Source: Podospora pseudocomata (taxonomy: Eukaryota > Ascomycota > Sordariomycetes > Sordariales > Podosporaceae). From it: DNA of 64,000 nt. A program made the translations under genes and the position numbers. Of this stretch, positions 1-11,116 are shown piece after piece. The DNA lies in contig NW_026946363.1 in assembly GCF_035222375.1 (NCBI RefSeq), positions 5,766,001 through 5,830,000 of the forward strand, given 5' to 3'. Every line of letters begins with the position of its first letter. The stretch's first letter is position 1. A model generated the notes under the pieces. That model was not told the DNA's origin and searched no databases. It was given only the letters and a program-made list of their open reading frames with translations.

Positions 1-19
1 CTTGTCAATGTGTCTGTAG
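1..19 (+). other. nit-2: 3' end of an intron in nit-2
   Basis: The window opens inside an intron. Bases up to 19 end in a pyrimidine-containing ...CTGTAG acceptor. The reading frame of the following exon has a stop (the TAG at 17-19 itself), so coding cannot continue leftward uninterrupted. Immediately after it the frame reads [15 protein letters not shown], which resembles the conserved block upstream of the GATA finger in NIT2/AreA proteins. This is splice-consensus inference and was not confirmed by transcript. Confidence 0.75.
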
Positions 20-2035
20 AACCGGAAACGACCTGCCAACTTCTCTCCGCACGTCTCGGCCATGAACAGTGGCTTTGGAACCGGCGGACTGGACGCTGAT
101 CAATACTCACTCGATAACAACAATTCGCAACAAAACACCATGGCACAAGCGAACAATCAGCCAGGTGTTCCATTTCCCCTGGACACCTTCCAGCTCGACA
201 ATGACCCTATTATCACCTCTGCTGGTCCTTTCCAGCCCAACTTTACCTTCTCGCCATCGACTTCGCCTATGGTTGCTCATGATCACTTCTCTGTTTACAA
301 CGGCAACACGATGCAACCAAGCTCGCTTGCTGGCGCAGACTTTTACTCGCCTCCTGGCTCTGCATATCAATCTGCAGTCTCCACCCCTCACCCACTGGGC
401 GAGGGCGGCGAGGGGTTTTACTTTGCTTCCATGGATATGCGCCAGCGCCAGCAGCCATATCGGCCGGGCCCGTCCGGTATGAACAACACCCTCAGCCAGC
501 AGTTCAGTTATCCGAACAGCGGCAACATGATGTTCGCCGCGACGACCTCGAGCGCCGACCCCACCTCTGCTTTCACTGCGCCGAGTAGCTTTGGTCACAT
601 CGATCCGTCAACGGTGTTCGGACAGGATCATGCTGCTCGCTCCCCCGGCGTTGGCTTGGGCCAGGATCCGCCCATGTTTTTTGGGGGCGCCGAGTCGGAT
701 GATGAGGAGGGCGGAGTGTTTGCTGACAGAAACCTGTCGATGACCATAGAAGACAGCTTCGAAAGCTCAAGCTCGTCGTTGGCGTGGGATCCCACATTGC
801 CCGGTAACTTTAGCACGCAAGCTGCGAGATATCCCGCCGGGCCACCCCGTAAACATGTCGCGATCGGGGGCACGACGACCGAGTTTGTCGATGCGAATGG
901 GGATTACGGTCTGGCTAGATCTCACTCTCAGTCGTTCCGCACGACCAATGGACGCCAAATCAAGATGCCCCGGACGGCATCGACACCAGGATTGGCCAAC
1001 ATGGCTCATTCCTTCGGACAATCGAACCCCAACTCGCCGCCGGGTGATGCCATGTTCACTGCTGGCCTCTCATCCGTAGCAGCCAGCCGGCCTTCTTCAC
1101 CTCCGCCGGGATCAATGCACGGTTCTACCACGAACCTCCAGGGCGCCGGTGGCAACCAAGGGGACAGCAGTGCTCCCACCATGTGCACGAACTGCGCTAC
1201 AACCACAACACCTCTCTGGCGCCGGAACCCCGAGGGCCAGCCTCTTTGCAACGCCTGCGGCCTGTTCTTGAAGCTTCATGGAGTAGTCCGTCCGCTCAGT
1301 CTGAAGACTGACGTAATCAAGAAACGCAATCGTGGATCAGGGTCCAGTTTGCCAGTCAGCGGAACCAGCACTCGATCGAAGAAGAATGCCGCTTCCAGCT
1401 CTTCTAGCAACCTGTCGGGCGCGACCGGCCGGAAGAACTCTACTCTTTCCATCACTTCCAATGCCAACCCTCCGCCCACACAAGTGAGCACACCTCCGGC
1501 TGCCCAACACCGATCGAACAGCGTTCATGATGGCGAAAGTCCCGCGAGCGGCCCCGCCTCGGGGGGCAACACGGCTGGGAGCACCCCTACTAGCTATCAT
1601 GGTAGCGCTGGCTCTACCAGCGGCGTGGTTGGTGGCAAGGGTGTTATTCCGATTGCCGCAGCACCACCCAAGAACACGCCTGGTCCTGGCGCTGTATCCT
1701 TGACCAGAGCCGCGACTCTTGGTTCGAAACGCCAACGTCGCCACAGCAGATCTGCTGCCGACCAGCCTTCGAGCAGCATGGACATTGATAGCCCCGAGAA
1801 TTCGACAGGTTCGAACGAAGCCGCCCGATCAGTTGGATCTAGCAGCGGCTACTCCTCAGCCCATGCCACCAACAGTATGGGCTTTACCAACGGTAGCAGT
1901 TTCGGCGTGTCTCAACGCCCTACCGGCGGATCGGGCTCCAGAGGCGCGCCCGGCAACCAGTCCTCTACCATGTTGAGCGGTAGCGGTACAGGCGGCCAGC
2001 CCCAAGAGTGGGAGTGGTTGACTATGAGTCTCTAA
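20..2035 (+). CDS. nit-2: NIT2/AreA nitrogen regulator, GATA factor (5' partial)
   Basis: Global positive regulator of nitrogen catabolic genes; acts in the nucleus and binds GATA motifs. About 671 codons are visible, from the exon start at 20 to TAA at 2033-2035; the first few hundred residues lie outside the window. A single GATA finger (C-x2-C-x17/18-C-x2-C, CTNC at codons 1184-1195 to CNACG near 1256) is followed by a basic tail ([10 protein letters not shown]). The flanks are low complexity (Ser, Gly, Asn, Pro). The extreme C-terminus WEWLTMSL is the segment of NIT2/AreA known to take part in control by the Nmr repressor. The ATG at 62 opens the longest in-frame stretch but is internal: coding similarity starts upstream at 20. 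In homologues the N-terminal region carries additional activation and nuclear localisation elements that cannot be seen here. Confidence 0.95.
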   Translation, partial: NRKRPANFSPHVSAMNSGFGTGGLDADQYSLDNNNSQQNTMAQANNQPGVPFPLDTFQLDNDPIITSAGPFQPNFTFSPSTSPMVAHDHFSVYNGNTMQPSSLAGADFYSPPGSAYQSAVSTPHPLGEGGEGFYFASMDMRQRQQPYRPGPSGMNNTLSQQFSYPNSGNMMFAATTSSADPTSAFTAPSSFGHIDPSTVFGQDHAARSPGVGLGQDPPMFFGGAESDDEEGGVFADRNLSMTIEDSFESSSSSLAWDPTLPGNFSTQAARYPAGPPRKHVAIGGTTTEFVDANGDYGLARSHSQSFRTTNGRQIKMPRTASTPGLANMAHSFGQSNPNSPPGDAMFTAGLSSVAASRPSSPPPGSMHGSTTNLQGAGGNQGDSSAPTMCTNCATTTTPLWRRNPEGQPLCNACGLFLKLHGVVRPLSLKTDVIKKRNRGSGSSLPVSGTSTRSKKNAASSSSSNLSGATGRKNSTLSITSNANPPPTQVSTPPAAQHRSNSVHDGESPASGPASGGNTAGSTPTSYHGSAGSTSGVVGGKGVIPIAAAPPKNTPGPGAVSLTRAATLGSKRQRRHSRSAADQPSSSMDIDSPENSTGSNEAARSVGSSSGYSSAHATNSMGFTNGSSFGVSQRPTGGSGSRGAPGNQSSTMLSGSGTGGQPQEWEWLTMSL

Positions 2036-3452
2036 AAAGCCGTGCGTTTCTTCAGGCGCAGGGAATTCTTACTTGGGCATTGGAACCCTTCTCAGTCTCC
2101 GATCAACCTCGAGCCTTGGTAATTGGTTATTGGCCAGCCTCCGAGTTCGGTCTGAATCGGACTTTTGAGCTTTGGCACGCGGCAGACTCTACAGGACTAT
2201 CGGAATCAATATCAAAGCATGGATTTATAACCATGCTTTGTCTTTCTTTTATTTACGTTTGTCGTGGCTTCTTTTTGGTGTATTTCTTTTTGTATAGGGC
2301 TTTTCTCTGATACCACGATGATTTTGACCTGGTGCTGGGCAGACAACGGGGATGGCGTGGTCGATGACGCTGGCGCGTTCGCTACGAAACAGCCTCGATG
2401 GTAAAGCGTCGCAACGCTCTTTAATTTCGGGAGCAAGGCGATTGGTGTGGTGGGAGTCCCTGGGTTACATTGAATAGATCGATCAGGCGTTGCGGAGATG
2501 GGTGAGGAGAGAGGGGCGAAGTTGACTGCGGGAAGAAGGCTAGCCGTGATGTTATGTTTTTGCGGCATGGCTTCGTCCGGCCCGCGTTTTCTGGTCTTTT
2601 TGGGTACTTTGTCTTTCTGATGGTGGGGCTTCAGCGGTTTTTATTACACTCGATCAAGTGCCCATGGGACTGTTTCCTTTGCAGCGAAACTACAACTGGC
2701 TGGCATATGTTAGATTTTGGTTGACGCTTTCCTTCTTTTGTCTCCCGGTGTGGTAATGGGCATCAACGTGGGCCTCTTTGCTGATGATGGGCGAAGTGGG
2801 CAGCGGGATTCTTTTTCATCATCTTTTTCCTTTCTTACAGATTCTTGTTAGACAATCCGGGATACCCTAGTTCGAGATGAGATGGGCGGGATGGGGAGCG
2901 CGAGAGAGAGAGAAGAGACAATGTTTTGCTGGAATCCTTCGTTTTCTTCTCGGGGTAGGAAGAAGGTTGCACGCCCAGACACACACGAGATGGATGTATG
3001 GGAGGCCACAACAATGACGATGATGGATGACAGCGGGTCAGAATAGCAGGAGAGGGCATGATGATGAATCTCTTTGCGTTGTCCACGCAGGGTTAGGTTT
3101 CTTTGCCGACCTTTTTGAAGGGAAGATTGGCAATGAAAGGGATACCTAATTTCCGACTAGCAGGGAGAGGAAAGCGTGTTGTAGCAAAGTATAGCAACAG
3201 GTATAGCAAATGGTTTGATATATACATATATATATATATATATATGCATACAATTGGCACACGTGAATACAAAAGGTCTTGGCCAGTGTGTGATGCCTGA
3301 TGTGGCTGGGGAATGCCATCACCCGAAACGAGCTACTCGTTTGACACTTAACTTGAAATATCATTATTATTCAGACACCTCAACACCCATTCATTATATA
3401 TACCACTCCTATCTCACACCTTGCCCTCCCTTTTGCCTCACCCGTCACCTTC
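2036..3452. other. intergenic; nit-2 3' UTR side, convergent with the ALDH gene
   Basis: No convincing coding sequence. The stretch separates two convergent genes, so it should hold both 3' UTRs. AreA-family transcripts are known to be regulated through their 3' UTR, so part of 2036-2800 may matter for mRNA stability; I see no specific element. A TA-rich repeat lies at 3217-3246. Confidence 0.6.
3217..3246. repeat. TA dinucleotide microsatellite
   Basis: Imperfect (TA)n run with one CA interruption, in the convergent spacer between nit-2 and the aldehyde dehydrogenase gene. Confidence 0.9.
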
Positions 3453-5396
3453 TCACATGTTCCCCATAATATTTCCCAACCCCTTCGCCAGCTTCCTCCC
3501 CCACCCCGGAGCGTACCCCATCTCCACCACCCCCCTAGCAAACCTCGAGCTCCTTTCTTGGTCGTTCACAGGATACCTCATCGCAGGCGGGATACTCGTC
3601 CTCACCCCCCCAAACCACCACCAAGCCCCAAACCGATCTTCACACACCGACTTGACATTGCACAACCCCCTCAACCCTTCCTCCCCGGCAAACCTCCCGT
3701 ACCCACTGCCCGCCACCCCGCCAAAAGGTAGCTGCACCGCGTACGTAGCCCCAAAGTCGTTGACCGCGATCATTCCCGCCTTGATCTTCTTCACAATCAC
3801 CGGTATTCTCGGGTCCGTCTCCCCTCCAAAAACAGAACTTCCCAGCCCGAAATCGGGAGCGTTGGCTACCGAGAGGATATCCTCCACCCTGTCGGAGGGC
3901 GTCTTCATCACCGTCATCACAGGGGCAAAACACTCCTCGTTGGCGATGGCCATGTCGGGAGTCACGTCGACCAGCAAAGTGGGAGTAAAGTAGTGACCCT
4001 TGGGGTGGTCAGGGTGGGTGTACCTCCTCCCGCCGGCCAGCAGTCTCGCCCCCTTGGAGACGGCTTCCGAGATGAGCGATTCGAGGCGGGAGAAGGAGCT
4101 GTCCGAGATCATGGCGCCCACGTCCTTGTCTTGGCCTAGGCGGAGGGATTTGACGCGAGGTTCGAGGAGGGAAACAAGTCTGTCGTAGATGCCCGGGGTG
4201 GCGATGATGCGCTCGATGCCGATGCAGTTTTGTCCCGCTGCCTGGAAGGAGCCTCGCAGCAGGGTTTCAACCACGCGGGGGACGTCACGGTCGGGCAAGG
4301 AATCGAGGATGATGGAGGCGTCTTTCCCTCCGAGTTCAGCCACCACGGGGATGAGGGCCTTCGCGGCAGAGGCGGCGACCTTGTGGCAGACGGGGCGGGA
4401 GCCGATGAAGGTTATGTGGGAGATTCCAGGGTGGGAGGTGAGATGGGAGGCGGTTTGGGGCCAGCAGACTACCGTTTGGATCAGGGAGGGGTTGTGCCCG
4501 TGTGCGACGAGAGCACCTCGCGCGATCGAGGTGAAGTAACCGGATGACCAGGCGGTTTGCTCAGAGACCTTGACGACGATGCCGTTGCCGGAGAAGAGAG
4601 CCGAGATGACGGGGCCGATGAAGTTGTGGAAGGGGTAGTTCCAGCTGACCAAGGCCGCAACAACACCGAGGGGTTCGTGGTAGACCGTGTTGCGCTTGTA
4701 GCTCATGAGAAGGTTGGTAGGGCGGCGGGAGGGGCGGAGGGCCTTTTCACCGTGCTTGATGGTCCATTCGAGCTTTTCGGCCGTGACGAGGATCTCGCCG
4801 AGCTGGGCGTCGACCATGGATTTACCGCTGTCGAGACAGGCGACGCGGCAGATCTCCTCTTGGTTGTCAAGTACATGTTGAAGCAAGGTTCTAAGAACCG
4901 CCCGGCGTTCGCGAAACGAGGTGGTGGCCCATTGCTCCTGGGCGGCCTTTGCTTGCTCAATGGCACGGTCGATAGCGTTCGAGGAGGAAGGGTTGGCGAA
5001 GCCGAGGAACTGGCCTGTAGCCGGCGCATAGCATTGAACAGCGGTAGATCCAGAGACCTGTTGAGTACAAGCAATTAGTCTCCTGGTATATTCTAATATG
5101 ATGCAGTGACCGCCTGCGCACCTTGATAGCTGGCTCCTCGAGAATCTCGGCGTTCTCAGGAACCTTCGGCGACGGGACTCGATAGAGGATGGGCTTGTCG
5201 TTCTCCCGAACAGCCATATACCAAACAGCAAACAAAGCAATCCCAGACCAGACAATCGACCATGCGGACTCGGAGATATCAAGAGACCTGAAAGTAATTA
5301 GCAACCAATCTTCGCGCCATCATCAATCCTCGTTGCCTACGTTTTCTCCTGTATCGCCAGGCGCAGCTGGATGAGCAAGCTCCTGGGAGCCTCCAT
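3453..5396 (-). CDS. Msc7-like membrane-anchored aldehyde dehydrogenase
   Basis: Oxidises aldehydes to acids with NAD(P)+; the closest recognised family is yeast Msc7, an ER-membrane ALDH whose substrate is uncertain. Proposed exons: 5396-5341, 5287-5122, 5057-3453 (introns 5288-5340 and 5058-5121), giving 608 aa. The frames join exactly: phase 2 (AC|G) and phase 0 (ATC AAG|GTC). A hydrophobic anchor (SAWSIVWSGIALFAVWYMAV) lies near residues 25-45. The catalytic domain has Glu315 in the ELGGK motif and the nucleophile Cys352 in GQNCIG, both intact, plus the PFGG block near the C-terminus. The long ORF that starts at 5282 reads through intron 2 and its first 75 residues are spurious. Exon 1 (MEAPRSLLIQLRLAIQEK) is inferred from splice sites only; the downstream part is secure. 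Confidence 0.85.
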
Positions 5397-6375
5397 CAGT
5401 GTCTCCGCCATTGCTGCTGATTTTTCAACTGCAATTGACCTATTCACGACACTGTCTGGAAGCTTTGGTGGTGACGCGACTGGGTTTGTTGCGAGAGGAA
5501 GCTATGGGCACACAGCTTTGGCGTGGGACGCGATGCTTGGTTGTTCCCTTCCTCACACCACTTTTTTGCGGGTCGTGCCATCTTGGCAGGGGCCGGGCTT
5601 GGCGATGGCCCCCTGACAACCAACATCAGATTCTACAGTTTCTCATAACCACAAGTGGCAAGACATACAAAATATTCGATAGAGAGGAAGCTCTCACTAA
5701 CATTGATAATAAGGGATGTATGCAAAATTGACTCTCCGACTAACTCTATACAGCGCAGTTGAATTGTTGTATGTGTGGGTGTGTGTGTTTGTTTGTGTCG
5801 TTTTTGAGCCCACCCTGCCCCCTTCTTCCCCAAACACAAGTACTACCACCACCACCCACCCGCCCCCCCCCCTCCCCAGCAAGTTCAAACTCCAAAATAT
5901 TGCAAATGCACCATCCAAACGCCGGCTTCATTAATCTCAGAAAACAGTAAACAACAGAAACGACCTGTGTCTCGCAAAAAAAGGAGAGTATTCTGTCTTG
6001 ACCACCCACCACCACCACCACCACCACCACCACCACCAAAAGGCCAAGTCTTGTCTGAGTTACAACCTCCAAAAACAACCTTCCTCCCAATCAGCCCCTT
6101 CCTCTCTTTTCCATCCCCACCCTCACCATCTTCAAGCTCTAAACGGCGCGATGGGTGCGCCACACAGCTCTACGTGGCAGAAACACCCGGGATATCAAGA
6201 ACAAAAAAGGAAAAAGAGAAAGATTCAAAGACACCACAGAGGTAAATCGAGGAACAGCGGAGAGAGAAAGAGCAGCGATGCTGCCCTGCAACAACGCGTG
6301 TGTCGTCCCGGAACCAATATAATATACAGTCGAGTTTTCAACCTCCAAGAGCAAACACGCCTCCACAACACCAAA
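5397..6375. other. spacer: ALDH upstream region and flippase 3' UTR
   Basis: About 980 bp with no plausible gene. The two flanking genes are both on the minus strand, so the left part is the ALDH promoter and the right part the 3' UTR of the flippase. Contains a GT-rich stretch (about 5768-5803), a C-rich stretch (about 5853-5879) and a CCA array at 6004-6038. Confidence 0.6.
6004..6038. repeat. (CCA)n trinucleotide array
   Basis: Eleven or so CCA units, non-coding, in the 3' UTR region of the P4-ATPase gene. The same motif recurs at 49748 and, as TGG, at 62061. Confidence 0.95.
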
Positions 6376-9300
6376 TCATTCAATGCTTTGCTTGGAGAAT
6401 GCCGATAACCCCCGTTTCCTGACCGTGGTCAGGTTGAACCTTCGCTGCCCCGGCAGTCCTTGAGCCGAATGGCTCGACTCAATCCTACTGAGCCGCGCCG
6501 CCGAGGTGAAGTCGTTACTGGCCTCGAAGCTGGGACGGACCCGATCTATGGATCGCCTCACTCGGTCATACGACGGCCTGGCACGGTCTATCGAGGGCCG
6601 GCCAGGTCCGGTAATTTCTCTTTGAATGCTGTCAACCGGCTCGGCCTCAGGGAGATCCATGGACTGCCGGTTTTGCATGATGTAGTTGGTACCATCGCTG
6701 CCGTTCTGTGCGCGTGTGTTGTGCGTGGCTGCGATGGAGGGAGGATAGATAGGCCGCCTGTCTTCGTCCACGCTCGCATATTGAGCGTGCTTAGACTTGC
6801 GGCTTCTGCCCGACATCTTGCCCGAAGAGGCTGAAGAGCCCGTAGAGGTACCCTCGAGACCCTCGGACGCGGCAGCTGCAGCGGCCACAGCCTGCGGATC
6901 ATCGAACAAGCCCTGCTTGGCCTGCTCCCGAATGATGTCCACATCGTAAGGGAACGTCTGCTTCTGAATGCATTTGACCACGAGACGCGGAAGCAAGCAA
7001 ATAGCCGGCGTGACAATGAAACACATCCAAAAGGTCAACTCCTGGTAAACCTGGGGGGCGGCTTGGTAGAACGTGACAGCGTAGGTACTAGCCGTGTACA
7101 CTCCAGTCCAGAAGAAGATGAAGATGTCGCTGATTACTATGGCGAGCAATGTCAGCCAATCCCATCGGTAGGTGTTGATGAGAATGTAGGCATTGATCGT
7201 GAAGACGGCCGGGTGGGCAATGTAGCACCCAAGACGTGTGCGCTCTGCGATGTCCAATCCGTTGCCGGCTGCTGTGGCCGTCAAGGTGACGAACACGAAT
7301 GGGATGAAGAAACAAGCGGCGGACTGGTAGACACCATCAGCCATATATGCCCTGGTGTGAACGTTAGCTTGAGCCTCCACTACATCTGCGGAAAGGGGAA
7401 TGTTACTTACCAGAACTTGGTCTGTGTCCATTCCTTGCGCTCAATGCCACGTCGATAGAGCTGGGGCACCACCAACGACACAGTGTCCGACACATCCTGG
7501 TCCAACACACCCATGAGGATGACCGGCACCGAGGTGAAGAAGAGGTTGAACATTAGGATATAGGTATACTCGTAGATGTAAGCGATGTCGAAGTTGCAGT
7601 AGATTTGGAACCAGAAAATGGCAAAGGTCCAAATCATGTTCTTGTAGAAGAAGTTGCTAATCGACTCTGCCAAGCGCCGGTAGGACCATCGACCGTGAAC
7701 AAGAACAAGCCTCTGCAAGAAGCGGAACTGTCCAATGGCATAATCCGAAGACATGACGGCTTGACGACCTTCGACACCAGCAATACCGACACCAACGTCG
7801 GCTTCCTGAATCATGGCCACATCGTTGGCACCATCACCAATCGACAGGGTCATGACATCGAGACCATTCTTGACCATGGCAACCACGGCGGCTTTTTGGG
7901 CGGGACTGACACGGCAGCAGAGAACTGACTTGCACTGCTTGCACAAGAGCAAGAACTTCTGCTTCAGAGCATCGCTGAGCACCCAGCGGAGGGTGAAACC
8001 GTCGATAACGAGACCGTGAGTAGCGGCCGGGGGTTCGTGGTCCTTCTTAGCCATCTTAAGCTCTTCGTCACTGCCAGTCATCTGAAACTTGGCCAAACCG
8101 TTGTCGAGTTGTTCTTCAGCGTGCGTCAGATAATCCTCTTCCGAAGACATGCCACTTTCATCCTCGTTAACCTGGATGCGAAGAAGGTCCATGTCGTTGT
8201 GCAAGAGGTTGCAAGAGAAACCGATGTTGATGGCCGTTTCGACCTTGTCGCCAGTCAGGACCCAGAGCTTGATGCCGGCATCGCCGAGAAGAGCGATGGT
8301 GTCAGGGACACCGTCCTGAAGTCTGTCTTCAATAGCCGTGCCGCCCAGCAGGGTCAAGTCACGCTCGATCTTATCAGCAACCTCCTCGAGCCTGTCCTCG
8401 CGGTTTTCCAGCGCGGTGGCGGCAAGGTCGTGCTCCTTTCGCCACTCGCGGTATTCTTCCTCGGAGAGCTCCTTTTGTGCAATGCACAAAGTACGGAGAC
8501 CCTCGATGGCGAACATCTCGAGATGTTTGGCGGTTTCCTTGCGAAGTTCCTGCTGTTCTCCTTTCTTGAGACGCGAGTAAATGATGCTGTCGGCACCCTT
8601 GCAGAACAAGATGATCTTGCCGTCGGGCATCCTCACGATTGCGCTCATCCTCTTTCTGCTAGAGTTGAATTCGATGGTGTTGAGAACCGGGTAATGCCTG
8701 TCCTCGCCCATGACGTTGACGTTGATCCCATCGTTGGCGGAGCCGAGGACTGTGAAACCCATATCGCGGGCGGTTGCCACCAGGGCAGCCTCATCTGGAG
8801 ATTGAGCCTTGAATTCCATCTTAGGAGGGTTGCCGGGAACCTTCTCCGCGATTACTGTGTGACAGAGAGCAAGGGCCAGCATGAAATGCGCGTTTGCCTC
8901 TTGCTGTTCCCTGCCGTTCTTACCAGCGAGATCCTCCACAAAATCAGGGGCAATGAAGGTCAAGTCCTCGTCATGCAGGTACGGGTTCTCATGGAGCGAA
9001 CGAAGGCCTTCCAGGGCCCTCACCTTGGCTGCGGCGATCTCGGCCCGGATCACCTTCGCCTCGTTCTCAACGTCGATGCCCATACGCTTGTTCATGCCGG
9101 CCTGTGCCTCTGTGTAGGCCTCGCCGTAAGGTTGACCGTTGATCGTGGCTTTCTTGAACTCCATGACGTTTTGCGTGAGTGTGCCTGTCTTGTCCGAGAA
9201 AATGTATTCAATTTGACCGACGTCATCAGAGATATTCCAGGACTTGGGGATACAAGGCTGGTCGATCTTATCATAGTACATCCCAATGTCGCTGTAGATG

Positions 9301-11116
9301 AAGTAGGCCTGTAGCGTCCGTACAATTTCGAGCGAAATGTACAGGGAAATCGGAATCAAGTTCTGGAAGACGATGACAGCAGCCCAGAATGTGATGAACC
9401 CCGTCAGTTCCGGCGTTGAGCCGATGGAGCCATATTCAAACCAAGCGAGCGAAGCATCGTCCTTGGCCCAGGTAACACCGTTCACAAAAGCAGCCACCAA
9501 GCAGATCGCCACGAGAATACCCAGATTGCAGATGACGTTGAAGTTCAGCTCGCGAGCGATGCGGGCCCGCTTACTGGGCGTGATACCTGCATTCATCATG
9601 ATCTTGGTGTCGTGGCCGGTGAAGACAACGATGCCGAGAGCCCACTCAGTATTGCGCAGATTGCATCCGCGGAGAAGCATGTTGTCGATGCTGATAGGTT
9701 CCGACATCTCCCTGGGCTCCCCTTTTGGATCCCAGGGGACCTTTTGCTGCCACTTGATTGTACCATTGTACTTGTAGAGATTTGCCTGAGGCGGCTCGCT
9801 TTCAATCACGAACCGAGCTCGTTCGCAATCACGGGCATGCTTCAGAGTACGACCACATCGAAGGGCGGACCGAACTTTCAAGTTGGTTTCACCATCCAGG
9901 TTCTTGGTTTCGACGTAGCATGCACCATCGGGATCCGAAGTCGCGAGAATGATGATATCGGCCGGAAGTTCGTCGTCGTTGTAGATACGGACAAAATCGC
10001 CCACAACTAAGCTCTTCCAAGCATCCCTGTGAAACCTGGCCTTACCAGAGATCGGAACGTCTGGGTTTATCATATCACCCTTGAGCGCTTGGAGAAGAAG
10101 GCCCTCATTTTCCACGGCGGTGGAGGTGCTGGGAGCCTCTTCATGATTTCGTGGCAACGGCGATGGTACTGGCGTCATTTGAATTTCTTCTCGAGCCGAA
10201 ACAAACGAGTTTCGTGACATGGGTGATGCGACCGCCTCCCAGGGTGTCGTCCTGGTCTCAATCGACATGCGCGGATCGACCGACTTCGACTTCTCCTCGG
10301 CAGCGTGTTCGTCCTTCTTCCATAACCCCTCGATGGCACGCCAGAGAGCTCCAAAGAACCGCGAAGTTGCCTTCTTTATCCTCCGCCAAAGAGAAACGTT
10401 GTCCTCCTCCACATTCACATTCTCGACCCCGAGTAGCCGATGAACGGGGGCATTGTTGAGCTCATTATCCAGGATCGTCCGTCGGTAATCTTCGATGGCG
10501 TCCTTGACTGCGGTAACGCAGATAATAAAAATTAGGGGTACGGCGTTAAGTCCAGGATTAACGCCACCAAAAATAGGGAAAATCTGCCACAATGTTAACG
10601 ATGACACCTGAAGCGTTGACCGTTCAATCGAACCCAGGGGCCACTCACAACTAGAATCACTATGAACAAGAAGAATATGTTGGCGACATTGTGAAATTGA
10701 AAAAAAAGGTTTTTAGGGATAAAGGATAATGGCGTGTACTTGGCCGTTCGGATCTTGTTTCTCGTAAACTGTCGAGCCGGCTTGCCTTCTTCGTCCTGGA
10801 GTTCGCGTGGCAACGGCTGGCCAAAATAAAGTTGTCTTGGAGCAGGGCCGCCCTCGTCGTGCGCACTCTCGCTCTGGGTTTCGACCTCTTCTTCTTCTGG
10901 GACAGCCTCCTCGGGCTGCTGTAGCGAACCTGCTCCTCCAGATGCCCTCTTCTTTTCCGACGCGGTCCGGTTGTGTTGTTTCCTGCCTATCAGTGATAGA
11001 CGCTTCTTCGTCCCACTCTTCACCGTCATCTTCCGGGTGGCCCATCGTGTCCTCTGCATCGATATTTCCGGCCCCAAGTTATCATTCCCCTCTTCTGCCA
11101 TTGGTGGAGAAGCCAT
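6376..11116 (-). CDS. dnf1: P4-ATPase phospholipid flippase, Dnf1/DnfA type
   Basis: Translocates phospholipids from the outer or lumenal to the cytosolic leaflet of plasma-membrane, endosomal or secretory membranes. Exons 11116-10649, 10583-7411, 7351-6376 (introns 10584-10648, 7352-7410) give 1538 aa. Features: acidic, low-complexity N-terminus; [14 protein letters not shown] and DGET (about 386-389) of the actuator domain; the P4-specific PISLYIS in TM4 (about 567); the phosphorylated Asp620 in DKTGT; the [10 protein letters not shown] hinge; multiple C-terminal TM segments ([10 protein letters not shown] onward); and a Ser/Arg-rich cytosolic tail. The [10 protein letters not shown] insertion after TM2 and the overall length fit Dnf1/2 rather than Drs2. 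Dnf-type enzymes normally need a Cdc50/Lem3 partner, which is not in this window. An in-frame alternative acceptor 24 nt upstream (after 10608) would leave a 41-nt intron and is less likely. Confidence 0.92.

Noticed and set aside
62-64. ATG at 62 as the start of nit-2
   Set aside because: Conserved NIT2-like coding sequence continues upstream to the splice acceptor at 17-19, and the family protein is several hundred residues longer at the N-terminus.
8016-9314. 432-codon plus-strand frame across the flippase gene
   Set aside because: Antisense shadow of the long P4-ATPase exon caused by its codon bias; similar shadows occur over malate synthase (51685-52488) and fumarase (55081-56733).
10584-10607. 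Alternative acceptor adding eight residues to the flippase
   Set aside because: It would leave a 41-nt intron without a branch site; the acceptor at 10584 has a TTAAC branch and restores the conserved [10 protein letters not shown] junction.
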